Of a stretch of DNA of 28,186 bases, positions 7,825-15,685 are shown in pieces. Origin of the DNA: Pseudaquidulcibacter sp964557085. GTDB taxonomy: Bacteria; Pseudomonadota; Alphaproteobacteria; Caulobacterales; Aquidulcibacteraceae. Position numbers and translations under genes: made by a program. Position 1 is the stretch's first letter; every line of letters starts with the position of its first letter. Under the pieces are notes generated by a model that ran no database searches, was not told the DNA's origin, and saw only the letters and a program-made list of their open reading frames with translations. The stretch covers positions 1 to 28,186 of the forward strand of contig CAZKYS010000019.1 in the NCBI GenBank assembly GCA_964557085.1, given 5' to 3'.

Positions 7825-8934
7825 TTGACATTAGATATCAATGATAAAAATCAAAATACAAAACTCGAAAGTTTAGATTTTGAAAATCGCGCAACGGCTG
7901 GCGAATTTGTTGGCCTTGGCTTTAAAAATACTTTGATGGGAATAATTACCCTAACCTTATACAGGTTTTGGGGGCGAACAGAAGTAAGAAGGCGCATTTG
8001 GGCTAATACTTTTCTTAATAATGAACCATTTGAATATACTGGAAAAGGTGGCGAATTATTCAAAGGCTTTTTACTGGCAATCGCACTTTTTACAATTCCA
8101 TATTTACTTTTGATTTTTATTGCCCAATTAATGCCACCAGTTTTAGCGGGTATAATTTTTATAGCCTATTTCCTTGGTTTGTTTTTAATAATTGGTGCTG
8201 CGATTTGGCTTGCGTTCCGTTATTTGGCAAGTCGAACAACATGGCGTGGTATTCGCTTTAAGCTTGGTGGAAAGCCTTTTGATTTTTCTTTGATGTATTT
8301 CAAACAAGGAATTTTACAAGCTATAACGCTTGGTTGGTGGTCACCAAAGGTTTCTGTTAAAATTGCAAAAGAATTATGGGGCAATATGCACTTTGGCAAT
8401 CTAAAATTTGAATTTGATGAAACCAAAATTGATATGGGGAAATTATTCAAATTATTTGCTATTGGTTGGGTCGGTATAGTTATTGGCGACATCATCTTTA
8501 TAGGCGCATTAGGCGAAAACTTAATGGCGCTAAGTGACCAAGATTTGATACTTCAAGATCCTGGAAAATTTGGTAAAATGCTTTTGACAATTTATGCATA
8601 TTTGTTCTTGTTTGCTATTTTTATATTCTTTGCTTTCATGGCTTATCGCGTTGAAGTTTTAAAATCCATTGCAAAAGCAATTAGTTTAGATGGCGCAAGT
8701 TTCACTTTTGATTTCAAAATCTCAAGCTTTATTGTTTTATGGATTACAAATATTTTGATTATTATTTTCTCTCTTGGGATTTGTTATCCTGTGGTACAGG
8801 CAAGAAGCGTTAAATTCCTAATTAATAATCTGAAATCTGATGGCAAGGTTGACTTCACTAAAATTGAACAAACCGATGCCGGCCCTGACCAAGCTGAGGG
8901 GCTTTCTGATGCATTGGATATTGGAATTATATAG
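7825..8934 (+). CDS. DUF898 (YjgN-like) multi-pass membrane protein
   Basis: A 369-residue inner-membrane protein of the DUF898/YjgN family, function unknown. Characteristic stretches are the N-terminal 'LTLYRFWGRTEVRRRIW' segment, 'NTFLNNEPFEYTGKGGELFKGF', and later the repeat of the same architecture with 'GIRFKLGGKPFDF' and 'GWWSPKV'. Around six hydrophobic segments follow (near residues 33-48, 76-98, 105-127, 208-228, 248-272, 303-325). The start is TTG at 7825 with AGGGGG at 7811-7816; the only other in-frame Met lies inside the first domain. Its stop overlaps the GTG start of the M48 peptidase by one base, so the two are translationally coupled; this DUF898-M48 pairing recurs in other proteobacteria. 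Confidence 0.85.
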   Translation: MTLDINDKNQNTKLESLDFENRATAGEFVGLGFKNTLMGIITLTLYRFWGRTEVRRRIWANTFLNNEPFEYTGKGGELFKGFLLAIALFTIPYLLLIFIAQLMPPVLAGIIFIAYFLGLFLIIGAAIWLAFRYLASRTTWRGIRFKLGGKPFDFSLMYFKQGILQAITLGWWSPKVSVKIAKELWGNMHFGNLKFEFDETKIDMGKLFKLFAIGWVGIVIGDIIFIGALGENLMALSDQDLILQDPGKFGKMLLTIYAYLFLFAIFIFFAFMAYRVEVLKSIAKAISLDGASFTFDFKISSFIVLWITNILIIIFSLGICYPVVQARSVKFLINNLKSDGKVDFTKIEQTDAGPDQAEGLSDALDIGII

Positions 8935-9986
8935 TGATTAATAAGTCATTTTATTCTGATGGTAAAACTGCGCAAAGGCATGATGTCAAAATTGAATTTT
9001 TGACTGATGGATTGCAATTTTACCATCAGGATGTGGCTATAAAATGGAATTATGATGAAATTCAATTAGTTGACCCAAAGGTGCAAAAAATTTATTTGCA
9101 AACTAACCCCGATGCAAGGCTAACATTATCATACATAGATTTTGAAGAATTCGTTTTACATTGTCCAAAATATAACAAACAAGGCCGTGCCAAGTCAGAG
9201 TTTAAATTAGTGATGACATTGGTCGCTTTGGGCTTTTCCATTTGCGCAATTGTTTTTTTTGGTATTCCAATTTTGGCGCATCCGCTTGCCAAAATCACCC
9301 CGCCTAATCTTGAGCGGCAATTATCAAATTCGGTAACTGCACAGCTTGATTTGGCAATGGATTTTTGCAAGACTGACACAAAAAGTATCCAAAATTTACA
9401 AAAGCTTGCCGATAAAATTTCAAAAAATGCAAATCTATCATTTCCCATTGAAGTTGGTGGCTTAGATACATCAATGCCGAATGCTTTTGCTATGCCTGCT
9501 GGCAAAATCTATTTTACAAGGGGTTTAATTGAAACCGCTGAAAATGGTGATGAAGTAGCGGCTGTAATGGCACATGAAATCGCGCATGTTGAGAACCGTG
9601 ACGTTTTAGTGTCCCTTTATCGTGTAATGGGTTTTGGTATAATTTTAGATGCAGTAGTAGGTGGTGGAAGTGGCGCAGGGCAACAATTAATCATGCTTGG
9701 CGCAAACTTAACTGATTTAAAAAATTCCCGTGATGCAGAGGGACAAGCCGATATTAGAGGTCTAGAGATTTTAACCAAATCGGGAATTGATGGTCGTGGA
9801 ATGTCAAGTTTTTTTGAGAAAATCCAAAAACTTGAAGACAATATGGGGGCATTAAAAGGTGCCGAATTTATATCTTCACACCCTGATAGTGGCAAAAGAA
9901 GTGAAATTGCCGCAAAAATGGCAAAAGCGGGAAATCCCGCTTTCACAAACCAAGAATGGCAAGAAATAAAACAATTTTGCAAATAA
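8934..9986 (+). CDS. M48 family zinc metallopeptidase
   Basis: A 350-residue membrane-anchored metallopeptidase. Residues 1-85 are a soluble N-terminal module that often precedes M48 domains (a beta-rich strand set such as 'DVKIEFLTDGLQFY'). A membrane helix lies near 91-113, then the M48 domain. Zinc site: H214-E215-I-A-H218 with the third ligand E269 in a 'DAEGQAD' segment. 'MPNAFAMPAGKIYFTRGL' upstream of the motif is diagnostic of M48 enzymes. The GTG start at 8934 overlaps the DUF898 stop, suggesting stoichiometric co-translation. Members cleave misfolded or signalling envelope proteins; the substrate here is unknown. The gene ends directly against the convergent OmpA-family stop, with no terminator between. 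Confidence 0.92.
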   Translation: MINKSFYSDGKTAQRHDVKIEFLTDGLQFYHQDVAIKWNYDEIQLVDPKVQKIYLQTNPDARLTLSYIDFEEFVLHCPKYNKQGRAKSEFKLVMTLVALGFSICAIVFFGIPILAHPLAKITPPNLERQLSNSVTAQLDLAMDFCKTDTKSIQNLQKLADKISKNANLSFPIEVGGLDTSMPNAFAMPAGKIYFTRGLIETAENGDEVAAVMAHEIAHVENRDVLVSLYRVMGFGIILDAVVGGGSGAGQQLIMLGANLTDLKNSRDAEGQADIRGLEILTKSGIDGRGMSSFFEKIQKLEDNMGALKGAEFISSHPDSGKRSEIAAKMAKAGNPAFTNQEWQEIKQFCK

Positions 9987-10787
9987 TTATTTTGCTTTTT
10001 CTTCAACTTTGAATTCGATGCGGCGATTTTTGGCGTCAGCATCTTTGCTTTCAGATGTATCAAGTGGTTTTGATTCACCATAGCCTTTGATTTCTAATTG
10101 TGATTTTGTAACGCCTTTTCCAAGAAGATAATCAGCAACCGCTTGGGCGCGATTTTCAGAAAGGGTTTGGTTGGCAATTGCATCACCCTTTGTATCGGTA
10201 TGACCACCAACTTCAACACTATAATCAACGCAACGATTTGCAACATCTGCAAGGCCATTAAGAAGGCTTTGTGAATCTGGCGAAATTATTGCACTACCAG
10301 AATTGAAATTGATAACACGGCCATCAAGCAATGTATTATATGCTGTTTGGCATGCCGCAGCTTGTGGTTTCTCCCCTAATGCAGAGGCGGCATCAGGAAC
10401 ATTATCAACTTTTTTTCCATCTAATGTAATGGCATTTTCAAAAGCTAAAACGCCAGAAGTGTCGCCAAGTTTTTCAGATTTAATTTTATCCAAAACCGCA
10501 TTTTTAACCGCTTCAAAAGCATTGTGACGATCTTTTTCATCTTTGGCTAAGCCTGAGATAGACAAAACACCTTTTTCAAAAGCAACGTCAAAGTTAAAAC
10601 CAGATTCAGAAACTTTATCGGCCGCAAATTTTGCCCAATCAATTTTTACACTTTCAGCGCTTGAAGAATGTTTGTCGCCAACAGATGTGCCAATAACAAG
10701 GCCAGTAGTTGCAACGCCCATAATGCTTGCAAGCCCAACAACACCCAATACAATTGCGTTACGTTTACGTTTTTTGTTTTCGCTCAT
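9987..10787 (-). CDS. OmpA family protein with N-terminal membrane anchor
   Basis: A 266-residue envelope protein. Layout: a basic N-terminus and one membrane helix (about 11-33), a periplasmic domain with a BON-like 'GVLSISGLAKDEKDRHNAF' segment (about 60-125), then a C-terminal OmpA-like peptidoglycan-binding domain (about 155-262). The latter has the 'GGHTDTKG' turn (195-201), the 'NQTLSENRAQAV' helix with R213, and 'GYGESKP'. Two cysteines (146 and 186) flank the start of this domain and could form a disulfide. BON plus OmpA resembles outer-membrane stabilising proteins. The ATG at 10787 has only a weak AAGG ribosome site; a near-perfect AGGAGGTGAT sequence lies 24-33 nt upstream, attached to a 15-codon overlapping ORF. 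Confidence 0.88.
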   Translation of the reverse strand: MSENKKRKRNAIVLGVVGLASIMGVATTGLVIGTSVGDKHSSSAESVKIDWAKFAADKVSESGFNFDVAFEKGVLSISGLAKDEKDRHNAFEAVKNAVLDKIKSEKLGDTSGVLAFENAITLDGKKVDNVPDAASALGEKPQAAACQTAYNTLLDGRVINFNSGSAIISPDSQSLLNGLADVANRCVDYSVEVGGHTDTKGDAIANQTLSENRAQAVADYLLGKGVTKSQLEIKGYGESKPLDTSESKDADAKNRRIEFKVEEKAK

Positions 10788-10812
10788 AATTTTGGCCTTT
10801 TTTGTTTTTCAT
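10765..10812 (-). CDS. Possible 15-codon leader ORF overlapping the OmpA-family start
   Basis: AGGAGGTGAT (10820-10811) runs into an ATG at 10812. From there 15 codons (M-K-N-K-K-G-Q and onward) end at a TAA at 10767-10765, 20 nt inside the OmpA-family gene in a different frame. The ribosome site is the strongest in the region but is very close to this ATG. It could be a coupling leader or a ribosome loading site for ompA. Lys-rich content gives no function. Confidence 0.35.
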   Translation of the reverse strand: MKNKKGQNYERKQKT

Positions 10813-10936
10813 CACCTCCTTTAAAGTTTTGGGCGCATTTATCAAGCAAAAATTGGCGTTTCTTTCAGCTAAAATCTTCTAAAAGTGTTTGAATTTTTAC
10901 TCTTTGGGGGTAAGAAGCGCCGAAAGTTTTAAAACC

Positions 10937-12430
10937 ATGTCTGATAATAAGAAAAATACCCAAAATAATGCGCCAATTGCGCGCCAAGTTCGCGGTTTTG
11001 TTGATAATCGTGCCGATTTTTTGACGCGCCGCAATGAGCTTGTTGGAAAAATCCTTGAAACCTATAAATTATGGGGTTTTGAAGAATTAGAAACTGGCGC
11101 GATGGAATTTGCCGATTGTTTGGGAAAATTCCTTCCTGATGCCGATAGACCGAATGAAGGTGTTTTCGCGCTTCAAGATGATGATGAGCAATGGTTATCT
11201 TTACGATACGATTTAACCGCGCCATTGGCGCGCTTTGTTGCCCAAAATTATGATGCAATTCCAAAACCATTTAGGCGTGCCACATGTGGCCCTGTTTGGC
11301 GCAATGAAAAGCCTGGCCCTGGGCGTTATCGCGAATTTTGGCAATGTGATGCCGATATTGTTGGCTCTGCCTTGCCGCAATCAGATGCCGAAGTTATTGC
11401 CATGCTTGCAACAGCATTGGAAAACGCGGGTATAGAGCGTAATTCTTATGTGGTTAAAATTTCTAATCGCAAATTATTGGATGCTTTATTGGTTTCAATT
11501 GGCGTTTCGGTTGAAGATATTCAAACCCGTCTTACAATTTTGCGCGCAATTGATAAATTAGATAGGCTTGGTCTTGATGGCGTTGGCGCATTATTGGGCA
11601 CAGGGCGTAAGGACCAATCAGGTGACTTTACAAAAGGTGCTGGCCTTAATGCGGCGCAAATAGATAAAGTTCTTGCCTATACACAAACCCGCCAAGAAAC
11701 GCGCGCCCAAACCCTTGCCAATCTTGCAAATATTATTGGCAATAATGAAATTGGCGCAGAGGGGATATCGGAGCTTTCGGCAATTGATGAAACCCTTGGT
11801 GCACTTGGAATATTGCCACAAATGGCAGAGTTTGACCCTGCAATTGTTCGTGGTCTTGAATATTATACTGGCACAGTGTTTGAAGCCGAATTCCTTGAAA
11901 CTACAATTGATGAAGCGGGTAATCAGGTTCGCTTTGGCTCAATTGGGTCGGGTGGGCGTTATGATGATTTGGTTATGCGCTTTAGGGGTGAAAGAGTTCC
12001 CGCAACAGGATGTTCAATCGGTGTTTCACGCTTACTTGCTGCATTAGAATGCGCAGGTAAAAAGCCAGAAAAAATGGATGGGCCAGTTTTGGTTTTGGTT
12101 TTGGATAAAGACCAAATCGCAAATTATTTCCAAATGGTGCAAGAATTACGCAATGCAGGCATTAAATCCGAAGTTTATCTTGGAAGTGCGGGCATGAAAG
12201 CGCAAATGAAATATGCCGATAGGAAAAACGCACCATTGGTAATCCTTGAAGGCTCTAATGAGCGCGAGGCGGGGATTGTAACTATTAAAGACCTTAAACT
12301 TGGTGCAAAACTTGCAAATGAAATCACATCAAATGAAGAATGGCGTCAAGGTCGCCCTGCGCAATTTGAAGCAAGTCGTGCCGATTTGGTAAATATTGTG
12401 CGCCAAACTTTGGAGCAGGGCGTTAAATGA
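10937..12430 (+). CDS. hisS: Histidine--tRNA ligase
   Basis: A 497-residue class II aminoacyl-tRNA synthetase that charges tRNA-His in the cytoplasm. Visible motifs: 'VRGFVDNRADF' at the N-terminus, the class II motif 2 loop 'GPVWRNEKPGPGRYREF' (from residue 118), the histidine-specific 'RGLEYYTGTVFE' segment (R305 on), and 'GSIGSGGRYDDL'. The C-terminal anticodon-binding domain reads 'LVLVLDKDQIANYF' and 'KSEVYLG'. The acidic 'LQDDDEQWLSLRYDLTAPLARFVA' stretch is typical of alphaproteobacterial HisS. The ATG at 10937 was chosen; an upstream TTG at 10889 is in frame but adds a non-homologous stretch. It overlaps hisZ by 4 bp and starts the hisS-hisZ-hisG operon. Confidence 0.94.
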   Translation: MSDNKKNTQNNAPIARQVRGFVDNRADFLTRRNELVGKILETYKLWGFEELETGAMEFADCLGKFLPDADRPNEGVFALQDDDEQWLSLRYDLTAPLARFVAQNYDAIPKPFRRATCGPVWRNEKPGPGRYREFWQCDADIVGSALPQSDAEVIAMLATALENAGIERNSYVVKISNRKLLDALLVSIGVSVEDIQTRLTILRAIDKLDRLGLDGVGALLGTGRKDQSGDFTKGAGLNAAQIDKVLAYTQTRQETRAQTLANLANIIGNNEIGAEGISELSAIDETLGALGILPQMAEFDPAIVRGLEYYTGTVFEAEFLETTIDEAGNQVRFGSIGSGGRYDDLVMRFRGERVPATGCSIGVSRLLAALECAGKKPEKMDGPVLVLVLDKDQIANYFQMVQELRNAGIKSEVYLGSAGMKAQMKYADRKNAPLVILEGSNEREAGIVTIKDLKLGAKLANEITSNEEWRQGRPAQFEASRADLVNIVRQTLEQGVK

Positions 12431-13524
12431 TTGAATTGGCAAAACGCGATGCAATAAAGCAAAAACTTGCCCAATTTGGCGGCGAGTGGGTGGATTTGCC
12501 AACTTTCTTACCCGCAGAAACAGTTTTGGAATTGGCGGGCGAAGCATTGCGTTCAAGGCTTTACTTTGCCAACGCCCCTGATGGGCGTGAATTATGTTTG
12601 CGCGCGGATTTAACAATTCCTGCAGCGCTTCATTATATCGAAAATCATGCGCGTGAAAATGGCAAGAAAACCTATCTTTGTTCGGGCAAAGTTTTTCGTG
12701 CCAATGAAATCAATGATTATAATGCCCATGAATTTCGACAAATGGGTATTGAACATTTTGGCGACACAGACGAGCAAAAGGCAGATATATCATTATTCTC
12801 AACAATAAATGATGCGTGTAAAAGTGCAAATTCTTCAAAATTTAATTATGAATTTTTTGATGGCAGCTTGATAAAAAACCTTATCAATAATGCGCAAATT
12901 GATGATGTATGGCGTGAATTCTTGCTTGATGGTTGCTATGATTTATTAAGTTTAAAATCGCGCATCGAAATTGCAATTTGCGAAGATAAGCAAAAGCCAA
13001 GTGCATTGGCACAAAGCCTTGTTGATGTTTCTGATGATGAAGCAACAAAAATTGTTGCCGAAGTTTTGGACATTGCAAAACTAAAAACCCATGAAGCGCG
13101 CGGTGCCAATGAAATTGCAAAACGTCTTAAACAAAAGGCAATGCGCGCCAATACAAAACCCCTTAATGCCGATTTTGTAAAGAATTTTATGGCGATTTTG
13201 GAAATTAATGATGCGCCTTTAAATGCAATTGAAAAAATCAATGTGATGGCAAAAAAAATTGGTGTTGATTTATCAGGTTGGAATAATATTTGGCGCGATA
13301 AGTTTGAAAAAATAAATCAAAATGATTCAAAATTTATTGCCGCTAAATTTGGGCGCTTTGAATATTATGATGGTTTTGCCTTTGATATTTTTAGCAAAGA
13401 TAATGAACGTGCGATTGCCTCTGGCGGGCGCTATAATGGTTTGATTTTTCAATTATCGAATGGTGAATTTGATATTTGTGCGGTTGGCGCGGTAATTCGC
13501 CCACAGATTTTATTGGGGGAATAA
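12427..13524 (+). CDS. hisZ: ATP phosphoribosyltransferase regulatory subunit
   Basis: A 365-residue HisRS-like protein without tRNA synthetase activity, the regulatory subunit that short-form HisG needs for activity and histidine feedback. It has class II synthetase-like segments: 'LCLRADLTIPAALHYI', 'YLCSGKVFRANEIND' (a degenerate motif 2), 'EFRQMGIEHFGD' and, near the end, 'RFEYYDGFAFDIFS' and 'SGGRYNGLI'. The residues for adenylation and tRNA binding are altered and there is no anticodon-binding domain, as in HisZ. The start overlaps the hisS stop (ATGA), and hisG begins on the base after its stop, so all three should be co-transcribed and translationally coupled. Confidence 0.93.
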   Translation: MIELAKRDAIKQKLAQFGGEWVDLPTFLPAETVLELAGEALRSRLYFANAPDGRELCLRADLTIPAALHYIENHARENGKKTYLCSGKVFRANEINDYNAHEFRQMGIEHFGDTDEQKADISLFSTINDACKSANSSKFNYEFFDGSLIKNLINNAQIDDVWREFLLDGCYDLLSLKSRIEIAICEDKQKPSALAQSLVDVSDDEATKIVAEVLDIAKLKTHEARGANEIAKRLKQKAMRANTKPLNADFVKNFMAILEINDAPLNAIEKINVMAKKIGVDLSGWNNIWRDKFEKINQNDSKFIAAKFGRFEYYDGFAFDIFSKDNERAIASGGRYNGLIFQLSNGEFDICAVGAVIRPQILLGE

Positions 13525-14205
13525 ATGAAGAAAATTATTCTTGCCCTGCCATCTAAAGGTCGCCTTAAAGAGCAATGTGAAGAATGGCTTAAAAAACGTG
13601 GCCTAATTCTCAAGCAAAGCGGCGATAGAACTTATAGTGCGCATATTGATGGAAAAGATGACATTGAAATCAGGCTTTTATCATCTTCTGAAATTGCCAA
13701 AGGTCTTTTGGCGGGCGAAATTCATGCTGGTATAACTGGTGAAGATTTGGTGCGTGAGCAATCTTCAAATTCATACGAATTGGTTGATTTGGTTGCAGGG
13801 CTTGGCTTTGGGCGCGCTGATGTTGTCATTGGTGTTCCTGATGGTTGGATTGATGTTGAAAATATGTCCGACCTTAATGAAGTTGCCCAAGCGATGCGTA
13901 AATATAGCGGCCGCAGATTAAAAATTGCCACAAAATATACACGCCTTACCGCAAGCTATTTTGAAAAACACAATATTCGTGATTACAGAATAATTTATTC
14001 TGGCGGCGCAACCGAAGGTGCGCCTGCAAACGCAATTGCCGATGCGATTGTTGATATAACATCAACCGGTTCAACTTTGATTGCGAATAATCTAAAAATG
14101 CTTGAAGATGGTTTGATTTTGCAATCACAAGCCTGCCTTTTTGTATCAAAAGTGATTAAATTTGATGCAAAACGTAAAAAGCTTCTACAGGAAATTATTG
14201 GCTAA
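13525..14205 (+). CDS. hisG: ATP phosphoribosyltransferase, short form
   Basis: A 226-residue short-form HisG, the first enzyme of histidine biosynthesis (ATP plus PRPP to phosphoribosyl-ATP). The N-terminal 'ALPSKGRLKEQCEEWL' helix and the 'ITGEDLVRE' segment belong to the periplasmic-binding-like fold. 'GFGRADVVIGVP' and 'ATKYTRLTASYF' are conserved, and 'DAIVDITSTGSTLIANNL' holds the PRPP-binding loop. The regulatory C-terminal domain of long HisG is absent, which matches the adjacent hisZ: the two form an octameric complex. It abuts the hisZ stop with zero spacing. The remaining his genes are not in the window. Confidence 0.94.
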   Translation: MKKIILALPSKGRLKEQCEEWLKKRGLILKQSGDRTYSAHIDGKDDIEIRLLSSSEIAKGLLAGEIHAGITGEDLVREQSSNSYELVDLVAGLGFGRADVVIGVPDGWIDVENMSDLNEVAQAMRKYSGRRLKIATKYTRLTASYFEKHNIRDYRIIYSGGATEGAPANAIADAIVDITSTGSTLIANNLKMLEDGLILQSQACLFVSKVIKFDAKRKKLLQEIIG

Positions 14206-14340
14206 ATCAATGACTTGGCTTTGAAAGCTGAATTAATAGCTTTGGTTAGTAAGGTTTTGCTTTACAAGCATGTCAAAAGCCATTTAAAAAGCCTTGGTTT
14301 CCAGTGATTCTCAATCAAAAATATATTAACAGGGTGATTG
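14206..14340. other. Intergenic region after hisG
   Basis: A 135-bp AT-rich gap between hisG and the coiled-coil gene. It contains a weak 6-bp AAAGCT/AGCTTT hairpin (about 14224-14243) and two partly complementary GGCTTTGA / TCAAAAGCC stretches. No convincing terminator or promoter was identified. Confidence 0.3.
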
Positions 14341-14664
14341 ATGAGCGAAGTTTCAATAGATTATGACGTGTTGTCAGGTTCAGTAACACGTTTCAATGAT
14401 TCCTTAGAGCGGTTAGAAACTAGCCTTCAAAAGGCTGTGCATACTGTTGCCGATTTGGCGCGCTCTACTGGGTTTGAAGATGGTAAGGCTGCGGCGCTTG
14501 CAAATATTGAAACTTCTTCGGGGGAATTAATTTTGCGCGAAGAATTAATGGCATCAAAAGCGCGGGAACGTGAATTGGAAAATGCAATCAAAGCAGCAAG
14601 AAGTGCTTTAAATGAGACAATTGATGAATTAAAGAATATCATCGGCAATGTGCAGGTTGCATAA
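14341..14664 (+). CDS. Coiled-coil protein (DUF4164-like), upstream of zapA
   Basis: A 107-residue protein, mostly helical, with heptad-rich segments: 'FNDSLERLETSLQKAV' (about 16-33) and 'KARERELENAIKAARSALNETIDELKN' (about 76-102). The shape and its position directly ahead of zapA fit the small DUF4164 proteins found there in alphaproteobacteria. By position it may be a division-linked coiled-coil partner analogous to ZapB, but that is inference. The ATG at 14341 has an AGGGTG ribosome site; a TTG one codon earlier is less likely. It ends 3 bp before zapA, so the two are an operon. Confidence 0.7.
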   Translation: MSEVSIDYDVLSGSVTRFNDSLERLETSLQKAVHTVADLARSTGFEDGKAAALANIETSSGELILREELMASKARERELENAIKAARSALNETIDELKNIIGNVQVA

Positions 14665-14667
14665 TAA

Positions 14668-15081
14668 ATGGATGGTGTGTTGAGCAATATTCAAATCGAG
14701 GTCAATGGTAGAAGCTATGGTATCGGCTGTGACGATGACCAAGAAGAACATATTCGCCGCCTTGTCCGCCAGTTTGATAATCATGTAAAAAATTTGGCGC
14801 AAAATGTTGGGCAAATTGGTGATCAAAAATTATTTTTGATGGCCGCATTGCTTTTGGCTGATGAAGCCCATGAATTAAAGCAAAAACTTTCTTCAACTGA
14901 AGCTGAACTTGCGCGTCTTCGTGACCAACGAATCGATAATAATGACATCCAAAAAGGAATTAATGACAAAATTTCTGATTATGAGAAACAAATGCAACAG
15001 CTTGTTGCACTTGCGTCGCAATCTTTTGATGCGGCATCTAGTCGCTTAACAAATATTGCGGATAAACTTGATAAGGCTTGA
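14668..15081 (+). CDS. zapA: Cell division protein ZapA
   Basis: A 137-residue ZapA, which cross-links FtsZ protofilaments at the division site. Family residues are visible: 'IQIEVNGRSYGIGCDDDQEEHIRRLVRQFDNHV' (the N-terminal globular domain with its 'GRSY' turn), then 'KLFLMAALLLADEAHELKQKL' leading into the coiled coil. The C-terminal tail (about 88-137) is a further low-complexity helical segment. It starts 3 bp after the coiled-coil gene. In many proteobacteria the 6S RNA gene lies directly downstream; it was not recognised here. Confidence 0.9.
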   Translation: MDGVLSNIQIEVNGRSYGIGCDDDQEEHIRRLVRQFDNHVKNLAQNVGQIGDQKLFLMAALLLADEAHELKQKLSSTEAELARLRDQRIDNNDIQKGINDKISDYEKQMQQLVALASQSFDAASSRLTNIADKLDKA

Positions 15082-15313
15082 TTTAATTGGCTTTTTTAAT
15101 GCAAAAATTTTCATTTTTTTTATAATCTTAATGTAACTGTTTAGTTGCCATCCCTAGTTGCCTGATTATTTTAACTATTTCGTTATTGATTTGTTTATGG
15201 CTTAGGTATAACCAATAGGTATTGAACATTTTTCAAATAAAGGCGGTGCTCAATATTCATTGCTACTATATCAGGTAGTTTATCTTGTGACAAAATCATG
15301 CGAGGAGGGAAGC
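15082..15313 (+). other. Intergenic region with promoter-like and repeated elements
   Basis: This 232-bp gap after zapA has no gene. It contains a TATAAT (15121-15126), a direct repeat TAGTTGCC (15142-15149 and 15155-15162, 13-bp period), and the bipartite TATAACCAA-N4-TATTGAACAT element (15207-15229) that recurs before the ArsR gene. A 6S RNA gene, often found after zapA, could not be recognised. Confidence 0.4.
15207..15229 (+). promoter_or_regulatory. Bipartite element, copy 1
   Basis: TATAACCAA (15207-15215), 4-nt spacer, TATTGAACAT (15220-15229), preceded by TTTATGG at 15194-15200. The same three blocks recur in the same order before the ArsR-type gene. A shared operator or promoter element is the likeliest reading. 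Confidence 0.4.
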
Positions 15314-15589
15314 ATGGCGCAATCACTTAAAAACAAAAAACAAAATTATATTAGTATTGAACAAGATGCATTACATACTGATGCACCAAAGTTTGATTCT
15401 ATGAATTGTGTTGTTCACTTACCGCAATTATGGAACACTTATAACTCACTTCCTGATTGTGTTGAACGTGATTATGTATGGGATGAAATTTTTACTACAC
15501 TTTCATCTTTGTTAAAAGTTGTGCTTAAAAATACACCAGAGGCGAAAACGCCCATTGTAGAAGATACGATGAATTATACCATAAATTAG
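15314..15589 (+). CDS. Small hypothetical protein (91 aa)
   Basis: Not recognised. A 91-residue soluble protein with a polar, basic start (M-A-Q-S-L-K-N-K-K) and a moderately hydrophobic C-terminal helix near 'IFTTLSSLLKVVLKN' (about residues 56-70). No signal peptide or metal motif; its two cysteines (32 and 49) are isolated. The start is decided by AGGAGGG (15303-15309) just before the ATG at 15314; an upstream TTG in frame lacks a good site. The long upstream gap carries a repeat element shared with the next gene (ArsR), which suggests possible common control. Function unknown. Confidence 0.6.
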   Translation: MAQSLKNKKQNYISIEQDALHTDAPKFDSMNCVVHLPQLWNTYNSLPDCVERDYVWDEIFTTLSSLLKVVLKNTPEAKTPIVEDTMNYTIN

Positions 15590-15660
15590 GCGTTTCAAAG
15601 CTTTAAAAATGTGAAAATGTGTTGAAACCTTGAATTCAATGTTGCAATCATTATTTATGG

Positions 15661-15685
15661 TATAACCAAAGATATTATTGAACAT
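15661..15685 (+). promoter_or_regulatory. Bipartite element, copy 2
   Basis: TATAACCAA (15661-15669), 6-nt spacer, TATTGAACAT (15676-15685), preceded by TTTATGG at 15654-15660. It overlaps the first two bases of the ArsR start codon and leaves no room for a normal Shine-Dalgarno, so the mRNA may be leaderless or the element may be an autoregulatory operator. Confidence 0.4.

Noticed and set aside
10889..10936. TTG at 10889 as the HisS start
   Set aside because: It adds 16 residues unlike the family and has no good ribosome site; the ATG at 10937 gives the standard length.
15592..15628. Inverted repeat GTTTCAA / TTGAAAC after the small gene as a terminator
   Set aside because: The 23-nt loop and lack of a T run make it a poor terminator.
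15630..15639. Palindrome TTGAATTCAA between the small gene and ArsR
   Set aside because: Ten bases of AT-rich palindrome is expected by chance here; no second copy was seen.
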